The position numbers and the translations under genes are program-made. Shown here in pieces: positions 9,254-17,910 of a stretch of 64,000 nucleotides of DNA. Positions within the stretch are counted from its first letter, which is position 1; each line of letters begins with the position of its first letter. The DNA comes from Sphingopyxis macrogoltabida (GTDB taxonomy: Bacteria; Pseudomonadota; Alphaproteobacteria; Sphingomonadales; Sphingomonadaceae). Below the pieces are notes generated by a model. That model made no database searches. It worked only from the letters and a program-made list of their open reading frames with translations, and had not been told where the DNA came from. The DNA lies in assembly GCF_001314325.1 (NCBI RefSeq), contig NZ_CP009429.1, forward strand, positions 2,976,501-3,040,500, read 5' to 3'.

Positions 9254-9934
9254 TTACGCCGTCCCCATCGCCATATCGCTGACATAGGGGTTCGTCCGCC
9301 GCTCGTGCGCGAAATTGCTGTGCGGGCCGTGACCGGGCAGGAACGTCGTATCGCCGCCGAGCGGCCACAGCTTCTGCGTGATCGAATCGAGCAGCTGCTG
9401 GTGATTGCCGCGCGGAAAGTCGGTGCGGCCGATCGATCCCTGGAACAGCACGTCGCCGACAACCGCCAGCTTCGACGGCGCATGATGGAAGACGACATGC
9501 CCCGGCGTGTGTCCCGGACAGTGGATGACGTCGATGACCAGATTGCCGACGGTCACGGTGTCGCCGTCGACGAGCCAGCGGTCGGGCTCGAAAATCTCGC
9601 CGGTCATGCCGAAGCGCGCGCCGTCCTCACCCAACCGCTCGATCCAGAAACGGTCGTCCTCGTGCGGCCCCTCGATCGGCACGCCCAGCTCTTTCGCCAG
9701 CACCCCAGCCTGACCGCAATGGTCCATATGACCATGGGTGACGAGGATCTTTTCGACCTCCACCCCGGTCTGCCGCACCGCTTCGCGGAGCTTTTCGAGA
9801 TCGCCGCCCGGATCGATGAAGGCCGCCTTGTTGGTCTCGGTGCACCACATCAAGGTGCAATTCTGTTCGAAGGCGGTGACAGGCACGATCGCGGCGCGCA
9901 TCGGGGGATTCGGGGGGGGATTGGGAGCGTTCAT
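9254..9934 (-). CDS. MBL-fold metallo-hydrolase (glyoxalase II-like)
   Basis: This 226-residue protein carries the metal-binding THGHMDHCG (H-x-H-x-D-H), a CPGHTPGHV histidine, the bridging aspartate in VVGDVLFQGSIGR, and LPGHGPHS. These are the glyoxalase II / YcbL-type di-zinc ligands, so it probably hydrolyses thioesters such as S-lactoylglutathione. The chosen ATG at 9934 gives a Pro-rich N-terminal lead; MRAAIVPV a few codons later is an alternative. It follows the EamA transporter on the same strand with a 41-bp gap. Confidence 0.88.
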   Translation of the reverse strand: MNAPNPPPNPPMRAAIVPVTAFEQNCTLMWCTETNKAAFIDPGGDLEKLREAVRQTGVEVEKILVTHGHMDHCGQAGVLAKELGVPIEGPHEDDRFWIERLGEDGARFGMTGEIFEPDRWLVDGDTVTVGNLVIDVIHCPGHTPGHVVFHHAPSKLAVVGDVLFQGSIGRTDFPRGNHQQLLDSITQKLWPLGGDTTFLPGHGPHSNFAHERRTNPYVSDMAMGTA

Positions 9935-9975
9935 GGCGGCCGATGTGGGGAAACGCGGCCAAAATGGCAAGCCTG

Positions 9976-10860
9976 TCAGGTCTCCAGCGTGGTCGTCGGC
10001 CGCGATGCCACCACCGAGCTGCCGATCGCCGAAACGATGATGCAGCCAATCGCGAGCCACTGGACCGGCGTCAGAACCTCATCGAGAATCACATAGCCCG
10101 CCAGCGCCCCGACCGCCGGGGAAGCGCCCAGCAGCATGCCGAACACATGCGCCGGCAGCCGGCGCATCGCTTCGATCTCCAGCGAATAGGGGATCGCGCT
10201 CGACAGGAGTGCAATGCCGGCACCGATCAGCAGGACGGCGGGCGAGAATAATATCGTCCCCGTCGTGCCCAGCCCGATCGGCAGGGTCAGCACCGCCGCA
10301 ACGAGCATGCCCCACGGCGCCGCGTTGCTCCCGAGCGTGCCCGCGACCCGCTTGCCGAAGATGATGTAGAGCGCCCAGCAGGCGGCGGCGGCGAATGCAA
10401 AGGCGATTCCGACGGGATCGAGCCTGTCGTCATGCCCGAGCGGCAAAAGCAGGATCAGGCCGAGGACAGCCAGCGCGAGCCACAGGAAATCGCGAGGACG
10501 GCGCGACGCCAGCAGCACGACGGCAAGCGGGCCCATCACCTCGATCCCCGTCGCAATCCCGATCGGAATGCGGGCCAGCGCCTGATAATAGGTCAGGTTC
10601 ATGGTGCCCAGCATCGCGCCATAGATCAGCAGCGCCGGGATGGCGGCGCGGGTAACCGGGCGTCGCCACGGGCGATACAGGGCAAAGAGCATCGCCGCCG
10701 CCAGCGCGGTCCGAAGCGATGTCACGCCATAGGCGCCGAGCATCGGAAACAGCTGCTTGGCGAAACCGGCGCCGAGGTTCATCGATATCTGGGACGCCAG
10801 CGCCGCGCAGATGCCGATCGCGGCGGCGTGCTGGCCAGAGGTAGATCGCATGTCTATCAT
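9976..10860 (-). CDS. EamA/DMT-family exporter, RhtA-like
   Basis: This 294-residue protein has ten hydrophobic segments in two EamA repeats. The pattern (YYQALARIPIGIATGIEVMGPLAV, then the second-half SSAIPYSLEIEAMRRL) closely follows RhtA-type threonine/homoserine exporters. It is divergent from an Lrp/AsnC regulator 80 bp away, the arrangement expected for an amino-acid exporter and its sensor. Substrate assignment is an inference. Confidence 0.82.
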   Translation of the reverse strand: MIDMRSTSGQHAAAIGICAALASQISMNLGAGFAKQLFPMLGAYGVTSLRTALAAAMLFALYRPWRRPVTRAAIPALLIYGAMLGTMNLTYYQALARIPIGIATGIEVMGPLAVVLLASRRPRDFLWLALAVLGLILLLPLGHDDRLDPVGIAFAFAAAACWALYIIFGKRVAGTLGSNAAPWGMLVAAVLTLPIGLGTTGTILFSPAVLLIGAGIALLSSAIPYSLEIEAMRRLPAHVFGMLLGASPAVGALAGYVILDEVLTPVQWLAIGCIIVSAIGSSVVASRPTTTLET

Positions 10861-10943
10861 GGCGGCGGGAAATAATCTCGTTTAGGCGGGTTGTGCGCGC
10901 AAATTCGGGCGCAGAAATGCAACAATCGCTCAGGACGGTGCCG

Positions 10944-11432
10944 ATGCGCGTATCATCCCCTCATGCCAACCGGTCGCTCGACGATTTCGACCGGGCGATT
11001 CTCCGGATCATCCAGTCCGACAACAAGACGCCGCAGCGCCGGATCGCCGACGCGGTCAACCTGTCGGCCGCGGCCGTACAGCGCCGGATCGCTGCGATGG
11101 AGGCTGCAGGTGTGATCGAAGCCAATGTGGCCGTCATTGCGCCCGAGGCCCTGTCGCTGGCGATCACCGCCATCGTCGAAGTGCATCTGCTCGACGAGCG
11201 CGCGGCGACGGTCGATGCGGCGAAGGCGCTCTTTGCCGCCGAGCCGACGGTGCAGCAGGCCTATTACGCGACCGGCGGCGTCAGCTTCGTCCTGATCATC
11301 GTCTGCCGCGACATGCGCGAATATGAGGCGCTGACGCGGCGGCTGTTTTCCGAAAGCGACCTTGTCGACCATTTTCGCACCCTGATCGCGCTCGATCGGG
11401 TCAAGGCCGGAAGCGCCCTTGTAATATCATAG
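10944..11432 (+). CDS. Lrp/AsnC-family transcriptional regulator
   Basis: This 162-residue protein has an N-terminal HTH (DDFDRAILRIIQ ... RIADAVNLSAAAVQRRIAAME) and a C-terminal RAM ligand-binding domain (AYYATGGVSFVLIIVCRDM). The ATG at 10944 has an AGGA eight bases upstream and gives the family length; ATG 10917 and GTG 10893 are possible but lack ribosome sites. It lies head to head with the RhtA-like exporter and probably regulates it in response to an amino acid. Confidence 0.88.
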   Translation: MRVSSPHANRSLDDFDRAILRIIQSDNKTPQRRIADAVNLSAAAVQRRIAAMEAAGVIEANVAVIAPEALSLAITAIVEVHLLDERAATVDAAKALFAAEPTVQQAYYATGGVSFVLIIVCRDMREYEALTRRLFSESDLVDHFRTLIALDRVKAGSALVIS

Positions 11433-11457
11433 CCGCGTCCCGCGCAGCGCGGCGGCC

Positions 11458-12018
11458 TCACCGCAGCGTCATCGTGTCGCCTTCGACATTCACGGCGGCG
11501 AGCCTTGCCAAATAGCTTTGGCCGAGCAGCGAAACGCCCATGTCGGCGTCGACCACCGCCGCCTGTACCCGCCGCACCTCGATCCCGTCGATGTCGACGC
11601 TGTCGAGCATGACCGTGCGCATCGGAACGTCGCCGCCCGCGGTGCGCGCAGTGCCCGAAACGGGCAGGCTGTCGACATCGATGCCGATCGTCTCTGCGTC
11701 GCGCCGGGTCAGTGCGATGATCGACGCCCCGCTGTCGACCATCATCTTGATATCGACGCCGTCGATTTCGGCAGTGGCGTAAAAATGCGAATCGCCGGAC
11801 CGGTTGATGCGTACTCCGCCCGACGAGGCGCGGGCCTGTGCGGTCGTATAAGCGCTTCGGTCCTTACCGCGCTGGGTCGTCCAGTTTTCATTGTCGTCGC
11901 CGCCGCGATCGACAACCGGCCCGGTAGCGGCCAGGTTCGTCGAACGGCCGGCGATGCCCGCCATGCCGACCGATACCGCCGCGATGACCGCGGCCAAACC
12001 AAGAAAGCGCCCCAACAT
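11458..12018 (-). CDS. Retropepsin-like aspartic protease (TIGR02281 type), periplasmic
   Basis: This 186-residue protein has an N-terminal hydrophobic signal/anchor (residues 1-24) and a single retropepsin-like domain. The catalytic motif is MMVDSGASIIALT, and a second signature LLGQSYLARL replaces the more common LLGMSFL. TIGR02281 clan-AA proteases are found throughout alphaproteobacteria, act as dimers and sit in the periplasm; their substrates are mostly unknown. It converges with the Lrp gene. Confidence 0.85.
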   Translation of the reverse strand: MLGRFLGLAAVIAAVSVGMAGIAGRSTNLAATGPVVDRGGDDNENWTTQRGKDRSAYTTAQARASSGGVRINRSGDSHFYATAEIDGVDIKMMVDSGASIIALTRRDAETIGIDVDSLPVSGTARTAGGDVPMRTVMLDSVDIDGIEVRRVQAAVVDADMGVSLLGQSYLARLAAVNVEGDTMTLR

Positions 12019-12079
12019 GCGGCGCTTGTCGCAGACTATCGTTGGTTATTGGTTAAATGCGCGGCACTTCCTGCCGCAA

Positions 12080-12691
12080 TCAGCCGCGCTCGACGAAGGC
12101 CCGCCAACTCGCGATACCGCCGCGCAGCGAATAGGCGATGCGCGCGCAGGCATAGGGACGCCCCGCCGCATTGTCGGCCTCCGCCGCAGTGCTCGGCCAG
12201 GCCGCGTCGCTGCCCTGCCCTGCCGACCAGCAGACCAGCGCTTCCGCCTCGGGCCGCGCCGCGATTTCGGCGCGGTCGGCGGGGCTGTAGGATGCCGGAA
12301 TATTCCAGCCGAGAATCCGGCGTTCGATCGGCCCCCGGGCCGTGAGCAGCGGCGCAAAGGCCGCGCATTCATCGGCGAGCAGCGTCGCGACCGCCGCGCT
12401 CTCCCGCTCGCCCAGCCAGCGCCCGCCGAGCAAGGGCTGCCAACGGGCCGGCTGGCCCGACCGCAGCGCCGGCAGCAGTTCGTCGGCGGCCGCCTCGAAA
12501 CGCGCGCGCCATGGCGAGTCGGCCGCAAGCGGCGCCAGCAGCGACGGCACCGCAGTCATTTCGGCCTCGATCGGCACGAGTGGCGTGGCATTATCGGCCA
12601 ATGCAGGTTCGGGTGTGCAAACACCAGCCGCGAAGGCCGGGGTCGCGGCGAAAACGGCGACAAGCGCCGACGGGATCAGAAGCGCGCGCAT
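12080..12691 (-). CDS. Secreted hypothetical protein
   Basis: This 203-residue protein begins with a clear signal peptide (MRALLIPSALVAVFAATPAFA-A). The mature part is Ala-rich with three or four cysteines (GVCTPEP, DECAAF, LVCWSAG, YACARI) that could form disulphides. I do not recognise a family. A start at 12727 would overlap the ygfZ stop as ATGA, which suggests translational coupling; it merely lengthens the signal peptide n-region, so either start is possible. Confidence 0.65.
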   Translation of the reverse strand: MRALLIPSALVAVFAATPAFAAGVCTPEPALADNATPLVPIEAEMTAVPSLLAPLAADSPWRARFEAAADELLPALRSGQPARWQPLLGGRWLGERESAAVATLLADECAAFAPLLTARGPIERRILGWNIPASYSPADRAEIAARPEAEALVCWSAGQGSDAAWPSTAAEADNAAGRPYACARIAYSLRGGIASWRAFVERG

Positions 12692-12723
12692 GGACGATAT
12701 AGTAGCAGCGATCGCTGCACCTG

Positions 12724-13449
12724 TCATGAACCGGCAGCCAACCCCTCACGCATCCAGAACGGCGCCGTGGAAGGATCGATATTCTCGACGCGGCGATGTT
12801 CGACCGACAGTCCGAGGTCGGGATAAGCGACCATCTGCCGCTTTTCGTCGGCCTCGCCGATCGGCACCACGACCAGCCGCCGGTTCACCTTCTGCCGCCA
12901 GTTCATCCGCGCGGTATTTTCCTGTCCGACATAGCAGCCCTTGGTAAAGCTGACGCCGTTCAGTTCGGCGGCATTGCATTCGAGCCACAAGGTTGCACCG
13001 TCGCCGAGTTCGCCGCATCCCTCGGTGACGCCGAGCGACAGGCGATGCGCCTGCCAGGCGGCATCGGCGCTTTCGCCTTCGCCGGCGGGGGCCAGCCAGC
13101 GCTGGCCGAGTTCGGCAAGGCGCGGATCGACGACGCCAAGGTCGCCTGCCGTTGCCCAATGGACCGCAAGACCGGGCTCGACCGCGATCGTGATCGGGCG
13201 GCGCAAGCGATAGAGGGTCAGCCGCTTCGCAAGCGCCTCGGCGGCGTCACGTTCGCAATCGACGAGCACATCGTCGCCATCGCCCCACAGCAGGAAATCG
13301 AACAACACCTTGCCCTGCGCGGTCAGCAACGCCGCCCACACCGGCAGGTTGCCCGACGTATCATTGGTGACGAGCCCTTGCAGGAAGCCGCGGACGTCCT
13401 CCCCCGACAGACGGATCAGGGCGCGGTCGTTGAGGGTGGTATTGGCCAT
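12724..13449 (-). CDS. ygfZ: Folate-binding YgfZ/GcvT-like protein
   Basis: This 241-residue protein has the GcvT-like fold, begins with a LIRLSGEDVRGFLQGLVTND motif and contains the YgfZ signature SFTKGCYVGQE, including its invariant cysteine. YgfZ helps assemble or repair certain [4Fe-4S] proteins, with tetrahydrofolate bound in the GcvT-type pocket. It is probably co-transcribed with the secreted hypothetical downstream. The first bases upstream of its start border the MITE-like element. Confidence 0.9.
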   Translation of the reverse strand: MANTTLNDRALIRLSGEDVRGFLQGLVTNDTSGNLPVWAALLTAQGKVLFDFLLWGDGDDVLVDCERDAAEALAKRLTLYRLRRPITIAVEPGLAVHWATAGDLGVVDPRLAELGQRWLAPAGEGESADAAWQAHRLSLGVTEGCGELGDGATLWLECNAAELNGVSFTKGCYVGQENTARMNWRQKVNRRLVVVPIGEADEKRQMVAYPDLGLSVEHRRVENIDPSTAPFWMREGLAAGS

Positions 13450-13459
13450 GGCGATAATT

Positions 13460-13727
13460 TAGGGACAGAAGCCACAAATTGCACGCTCGAGGCGTCGAAA
13501 TGGCGAAAATATCGGGTTCGGGCGGGTGCAGCGGGTAGCATCGCTACCCGCAAAGCTGACCGGGCCTGAGATTGAAGCCATTTCAACGTCCCTTCGGGAT
13601 TTGACCGATTTTGTCCATTGCTTCGTCGGCAAGCCTTGACCTATCGACATAGGCCTGCGCCTTGCCTTCTCGCACTGAACAAAATCGCTTCAAACCTCGA
13701 GCGTGCAATTTGTGGCTTCTGTCCCTA
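13460..13727. mobile_element. MITE-like element with 31-bp perfect terminal inverted repeats and TA duplications
   Basis: Positions 13462-13492 and 13695-13725 are perfect inverted copies (both ends read GGGACAGAAGCCACAAATTG inward from the tip). Each end is bordered outside by TA, the target duplication left by Tc1/mariner/IS630-type transposases. The 264-bp body has no transposase and only a short 9-bp hairpin at 13531-13551. This is the layout of a non-autonomous miniature transposon. It fills most of the gap between ygfZ and pyrC and ends 50 bp before the pyrC start. Confidence 0.75.
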
Positions 13728-13775
13728 AGGACGCCGCAGCCGAAACCAAGCCCACTTATCGACGAGTCCGCCCGC

Positions 13776-14798
13776 ATGACCGACCGCCTGACCATCCGCC
13801 GTCCCGACGACTGGCACGTCCACCTTCGCGACGGCGCGATGCTGGAACATGTCGCGCCCTACACCGCGCGCCAGTTCGCGCGTGCGATCATCATGCCGAA
13901 CCTGTCGCCGCCGGTCACCACCGCCGAAGAAGGCCGGGCGTATCGCGACCGGATCAACGCCGCCGTTCCCGCCGGGCTCGACTTCACGCCGCTGATCGTC
14001 GCCTATCTTACCGACCATAGCGACCCTGACGAAATGGCGCGCGGCCATGCCGAGGGTGTTTTCACGGCCGCAAAACTCTACCCCGCGCATGCGACCACGG
14101 GCAGCGCCCACGGCGTCACCGATATCGCGAACATCATGCCCGTGCTCGAGCGCATGCAGGACATCGGCATGCCGCTGCTGATCCACGGCGAGGTTACCGA
14201 TCATGATGTCGATATCTTCGACCGCGAGGCGGTGTTCATCGAACGCACGCTCGCACCGCTCGTGAAACGGCTTCCGGCGCTCAAGATCGTCTTCGAACAT
14301 ATCACGACCGCCGAAGCCGCCGCGTTCGTCGCCGAGGCCCCGGCAAATGTCGCCGCCACGGTGACGCCGCAGCATCTGCACATCAATCGCAACGCGATGC
14401 TTGTCGGCGGCATCCGCCCGCACGCCTATTGCCTGCCGGTCGCCAAGCGCGAGCATCACCGGCTCGCGGTGCGCAAGGCCGCGACGTCGGGTTCGCCGAA
14501 ATTTTTCCTCGGCACCGACAGCGCACCGCACGCGGTGCACACCAAGGAAGCATCGTGCGGCTGCGCGGGCATCTTCAACGCCCCCTATGCGCTCGAAAGC
14601 TATGTCACCGCCTTCGACGAGGATGGCGCGCTCGACCAGTTCGAAGGCTTCGCGAGCGAGCACGGCCCGCGCTTCTATGGCCTGCCGCTCAACGAGCAGA
14701 CGGTCACCCTCGAGCGCGGCGAGACCATCGTCCCCGACCGGATCGGCGAGGTCGTGCCGTTCCACGCCGGCGAAACATTGGGATGGCGGCTGGTTTAA
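13776..14798 (+). CDS. pyrC: Dihydroorotase
   Basis: This 340-residue protein matches type II (E. coli PyrC-like) dihydroorotase in length and motifs. It has zinc ligands in [10 protein letters not shown], the carboxylated lysine region [29 protein letters not shown] and [10 protein letters not shown]. It cyclises N-carbamoyl-aspartate to dihydroorotate in pyrimidine synthesis. I chose [16 protein letters not shown] at 13776; longer frames read through the mobile element. The MITE-like element may affect its promoter. Confidence 0.95.
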   Translation: MTDRLTIRRPDDWHVHLRDGAMLEHVAPYTARQFARAIIMPNLSPPVTTAEEGRAYRDRINAAVPAGLDFTPLIVAYLTDHSDPDEMARGHAEGVFTAAKLYPAHATTGSAHGVTDIANIMPVLERMQDIGMPLLIHGEVTDHDVDIFDREAVFIERTLAPLVKRLPALKIVFEHITTAEAAAFVAEAPANVAATVTPQHLHINRNAMLVGGIRPHAYCLPVAKREHHRLAVRKAATSGSPKFFLGTDSAPHAVHTKEASCGCAGIFNAPYALESYVTAFDEDGALDQFEGFASEHGPRFYGLPLNEQTVTLERGETIVPDRIGEVVPFHAGETLGWRLV

Positions 14799-14805
14799 AA
14801 TCCCT

Positions 14806-14884
14806 CTTCGTCACCCCGGACTTGCTCCGGGGTCCATGACTTCAACGCCGCAGTGGATGCCGGATCAAGTTCGGCATGACGAAG
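14806..14884. repeat. REP-like palindromic repeat between convergent genes
   Basis: CTTCGTCA at the left end pairs with TGACGAAG at the right end and encloses two inner hairpins (a CCCCGG...CCGGGG stem and a GCCGG...TTCGGC stem). This is the form of the dispersed intergenic palindromes common in sphingomonads. It lies between the ends of pyrC and rarD and could also terminate transcription from both sides. Confidence 0.65.
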
Positions 14885-14887
14885 AAT

Positions 14888-15805
14888 CTAAGCCCCCGGC
14901 ATCATTCGTTCGGCGCGCAGCTTGCGCCAGATATCGAAACTGAACACTGCGATGCTCGTCCAGATGAGCAGGAAACAGGCGAGCTGCGCCGGCTTCAGCG
15001 GCTCGCCGAATACGAACAGGCTGAGCAGGAACTGGATCGTCGGTGCAAGGAACTGGACGAAGCCGAGCGCCGCATAGCTCATTCGCCGCGCCGCCGTGGC
15101 GAAGAGCAACAGCGGCACCGCCGTCACCACGCCGCCGGCCGCGAGCAGCCAGCTCACCCCCGCGTCACTGCCGAAACCGCGGCCGTCGCCGGCCCAGATG
15201 AAATAGCCTGCGATGGCCAGCGAAACCGGCAGCAACACCGTCGTTTCGATCGCCAGCCCCGGCAGCGACCCGACGGGTACCACCTTGCGGATCAATCCGT
15301 AGACGCCGAAACTGAACGCGAGCGTAAGGCTGATCCACAGCGTGTCGAGCGCGCCGCCGAGCAGGATCGCGACCCCGACCGCGGCGATGGCGACCGCAAG
15401 CATCTGCAGCCGCGACAGCCGTTCGCCGAGAAAGACCATCCCCAGCATCACATTGACGAGCGGGTTCAAATAATAGCCGAGGCTCGCCGCCAGAACATGG
15501 TCGGTAAAGATCGCGTGGATATAAACCAGCCAGTTGATCGCGATCAGCACCGAACTCGCGAGCAGCATCCTCAGCACGCGCCAGTCCTTCAGCGCGCCCA
15601 GATAGTCGCCGATCTGGCGGCGGAACGCCATGATCAGGAAGCAGAAGGGCAGCGACCAGATGATCCGCTGCGCCAGCACTTCGATTGGCGGCACGCTGGC
15701 AAGCAGCTTGAAGAACAGCGGGACGAAACCCCACAGCCCATAGGCGAGGAGCGCATAGGGCAAGCCGCCCCGATCGCCCGCCGAAGCGGCAGTCTGCTGC
15801 GTCAT
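14888..15805 (-). CDS. rarD: RarD-type EamA transporter
   Basis: This 305-residue protein has ten membrane segments. Family-typical segments include YGLWGFVPLFFKLL, EVLAQRIIWSLPF, NWLVYIHA(I) and GYYLNPLVNVMLG, which mark RarD. Members belong to the drug/metabolite transporter superfamily and their substrate is generally unknown. It is convergent with pyrC and separated from it by the palindromic repeat. Confidence 0.9.
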   Translation of the reverse strand: MTQQTAASAGDRGGLPYALLAYGLWGFVPLFFKLLASVPPIEVLAQRIIWSLPFCFLIMAFRRQIGDYLGALKDWRVLRMLLASSVLIAINWLVYIHAIFTDHVLAASLGYYLNPLVNVMLGMVFLGERLSRLQMLAVAIAAVGVAILLGGALDTLWISLTLAFSFGVYGLIRKVVPVGSLPGLAIETTVLLPVSLAIAGYFIWAGDGRGFGSDAGVSWLLAAGGVVTAVPLLLFATAARRMSYAALGFVQFLAPTIQFLLSLFVFGEPLKPAQLACFLLIWTSIAVFSFDIWRKLRAERMMPGA

Positions 15806-15830
15806 GGTCGAAAAGCCTTTCGGCGGGAAA

Positions 15831-16052
15831 TCAGATGATGCCGCCGCCCAGCATCAGGCGAATAACCCCGATCACGATGACGACGATGTTGAGATTGCGT
15901 CCGCTCGTCTTGTCCGACATCGCGCCGAGCGCGAGGCCGACGACGGCAAACGGGATGATCACCCAGTTCGCCCAGCCGAGCAGCGGGATGAAGGCGAAAA
16001 CGGCCAGAACCAGCGCGATAACGCCAATGACGAGCGATCCGATATTCAGCAT
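15831..16052 (-). CDS. Small membrane protein (73 aa)
   Basis: MLNIGSLVIGVIALVLAVFA begins a protein with two or three hydrophobic helices separated by WANWV and a short polar loop, ending in a Gly/Ile-rich tail. It has the look of DUF-type small integral membrane proteins. It lies 25 bp upstream of rarD on the same strand and may be co-transcribed with it. The ribosome site is weak. Function unknown. Confidence 0.7.
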   Translation of the reverse strand: MLNIGSLVIGVIALVLAVFAFIPLLGWANWVIIPFAVVGLALGAMSDKTSGRNLNIVVIVIGVIRLMLGGGII

Positions 16053-16238
16053 GGCCGATATGTCGCATGCCCTTTGCCGCCCCGCAAGACCTTTCGGTTC
16101 GTCGATGCAATGGCTCGGTTCGTCTTGTTGCCTCGGGTTCATGCAACGGGAATTGGACCCCGGTCGTTTTCCCTTTCGAAGCGCCCGATGCCCTCTTGCA
16201 CAAGCGGGCGAGGCGCCGAACCAGGAAAGGACAATAGA

Positions 16239-16646
16239 ATGCGCAATTTCACCAAGGCCCTTTTCGGCACGATCGCCGCGGCCGGTGTCATGGCTTCGGC
16301 CCCCGCTTCTGCCGGCGTTTCGACCGCTGTGCAGGCTCCCGGCTATCACGCCAGCGAACAGACGAGCGATTTCTACAAGAAGCGCCGTCATCGCGACCGC
16401 GACTATTATGCCCGCAACGACCAGCGCGTGAATTCGAACACCCGCGTCTGGCGCGGCAGCGACGGACGTTATCGTTGCAAGAAGGACAATGGCACGACCG
16501 GTCTCCTGATCGGCGGCGCGGTGGGCGGCCTCGCCGGACACGAGATTGCGGGCAACGGCGACAAGCTGCTCGGCACGGTGCTCGGCGCCGCGGGTGGCGC
16601 GCTGCTCGGCCGCGAGATCGACAAGAGCAAATATCGCTGCCGCTAA
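16239..16646 (+). CDS. Glycine-zipper 2TM-domain envelope protein
   Basis: This 135-residue protein has an N-terminal signal peptide (about 1-25, SAPASA-G), a basic, Tyr/Arg-rich middle with two cysteines flanking the zipper (RYRCKKDN and KYRCR), and a C-terminal glycine zipper (TGLLIGGAVGGLAGHEIAGNG then GTVLGAAGGALLGREI). Proteins of this kind (Rick_17kDa/YMGG class) associate with the outer membrane. An AGGAAAGG ribosome site precedes the ATG. Confidence 0.85.
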   Translation: MRNFTKALFGTIAAAGVMASAPASAGVSTAVQAPGYHASEQTSDFYKKRRHRDRDYYARNDQRVNSNTRVWRGSDGRYRCKKDNGTTGLLIGGAVGGLAGHEIAGNGDKLLGTVLGAAGGALLGREIDKSKYRCR

Positions 16647-16664
16647 GCGATAGCGTTACCGTTA

Positions 16665-16790
16665 CGGGTGTGGGTCCGAGACCCCTCCGCCCGCACACGT
16701 GATGGCGAGGACGCCGGCCGGGAGGTCGGCGTCCTCAACATCGCGTGTGCGGGCCGCCGTGCGTCGGGGCTTGCCCCTCTCGCGCTCTTC
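16665..16790 (+). ncRNA. Candidate structured RNA or leader of three stacked hairpins
   Basis: Three stems follow one another: GGGTC-CGA-GACCC (16672-16684); a long hairpin at 16689-16754 with a 16-bp outer stem (one G-U pair) and a perfect 10-bp inner stem; and GGGGC-TT-GCCCC (16766-16777). There is no U tract, so it is not a classical terminator. It may be a small RNA, a 5' leader of the acetyltransferase gene or a 3' UTR element. I could not match it to SRP RNA or a known riboswitch. The strand is assumed from its neighbours. Confidence 0.4.
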
Positions 16791-16826
16791 CCGCAGAAGC
16801 ATCGGCCAACGCTGCGGAGAGATATC

Positions 16827-17378
16827 ATGCTGAACGGCCCGCTGCTCGTAACCGAGCGCCTGATCCTCCGTCCGCCCGCGACAGAGGATTTCGACGGCTT
16901 CGCCGAAATGTGCACCGAAGCCGATACCATGCAGTTCATCGGCGGCACCTGCGAACGATCGCAGGCGTGGCGCATGTGGTGCACGCTCGCGGGTGCATGG
17001 CATATCCGCGGCTTTTCGATGTTTTCGGTGATCGAACGCGACACCGGCGAATGGGTCGGGCGGCTTGGGCCATGGGAACCCGACGGCTGGCCGGCGCCCG
17101 AGGTCGGTTATGGCGTCCGCGCGAAATTCGCGGGCAAAGGTTACGCCTTCGAAGGCTGCATCGCGGCGTGCGATTTCGCGGTCGAATTTCTGAAATGGCC
17201 CGAGCTGATGCACAGCATCGATCCGGCGAACACCCGCTCGCAGGCGCTTGCGCGGCGGCTCGGCGCGACGAACAGCGGCCCGACCCGCCTTCCCGCGCCG
17301 TTTCAGGATGCGCCGGTCGATGCCTGGACGCAGAGCGCCGATGCGTGGCGGATCAAGCGCAAGGAATTCCGGCTGTGA
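16827..17378 (+). CDS. GNAT-family N-acetyltransferase
   Basis: This 183-residue protein resembles RimJ/RimL-type acetyltransferases. It opens LLVTERLILRPPATEDFDGF, has an EVGYGVRAKFAGKGYAFEG acetyl-CoA loop (the G-K-G-Y-A-x-E element) and ends with the DPANTRSQALARRLG motif. It transfers acetyl from acetyl-CoA to an amino group on an unknown substrate. The ATG at 16827 follows GGAGAGA. Its stop overlaps the start of the next gene (GTGA), so the two are translationally coupled. Confidence 0.9.
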   Translation: MLNGPLLVTERLILRPPATEDFDGFAEMCTEADTMQFIGGTCERSQAWRMWCTLAGAWHIRGFSMFSVIERDTGEWVGRLGPWEPDGWPAPEVGYGVRAKFAGKGYAFEGCIAACDFAVEFLKWPELMHSIDPANTRSQALARRLGATNSGPTRLPAPFQDAPVDAWTQSADAWRIKRKEFRL

Positions 17379-17824
17379 CCGATGATCGTCACATCGACCC
17401 CGAACGCGCGCAGTTCGACGCCTTCAAGGCGCTGCCGCGCGACACGGTGATCCACATGCTCAACCTCGTCCGCTTCCGGGACAAGGCCGCCTACCCTGCG
17501 GGTCACCCGCTCGCCGGGCACGACCTGACCGGTGCCGATGCCTATGCGAATTACGGGCGCGACAGTGGCCCGGTCTTCCAGCGCGTCGGCGGCCGCATCG
17601 TCTGGCGCGGTACGATGGAGGCGATGCTGATCGGACCCGATGGCGAGCGTTGGGACGCAATCTTCGTCGCCGAATATCCGGACAGCGGCGCGTTCATGGC
17701 GATGGTGACCGACCCGGTATATCGCGAAGCGGTCGTCCACCGGCAGGCCGCGGTCGCGACCTCGCGCCTCATCCGCACCGCGCCGGGGCTGAATCCGTCC
17801 CGGTCCGAGACAGTTTTCGGCTAA
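17375..17824 (+). CDS. DUF1330-type dimeric alpha-beta barrel protein
   Basis: A GTG start overlaps the acetyltransferase stop by four bases and gives 149 residues. The segments VIHMLNLVRFRDKAAYPAGHP, FVAEYPDSGAFMAMVTDPVY and the tail VATSRLIRTAP follow the DUF1330 / dimeric alpha-beta barrel pattern, in which a small ferredoxin-like domain handles heme, aldehydes or similar ligands. The exact role is unknown. Confidence 0.78.
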   Translation: MTDDRHIDPERAQFDAFKALPRDTVIHMLNLVRFRDKAAYPAGHPLAGHDLTGADAYANYGRDSGPVFQRVGGRIVWRGTMEAMLIGPDGERWDAIFVAEYPDSGAFMAMVTDPVYREAVVHRQAAVATSRLIRTAPGLNPSRSETVFG

Positions 17825-17910
17825 CAAAGTCTTACCCGTTAACGCATTTTCTTCGCACCTTTTTAACCAGGATCGGGCATTCCGGAGAAGATGTTAAGGG
17901 AGTGTTAGCG

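Noticed and set aside
13583..13795. Short frames inside the MITE-like element (63 and 70 residues, minus strand)
   Set aside because: They start or end in the inverted repeats, resemble no protein and lack ribosome sites.
16665..16790. SRP RNA, 6S RNA or a riboswitch at the three-hairpin region
   Set aside because: The conserved GGAAGGAAGCA-type SRP loop is absent, and I could not match a 6S bubble or a known aptamer; left as an unassigned structured region.
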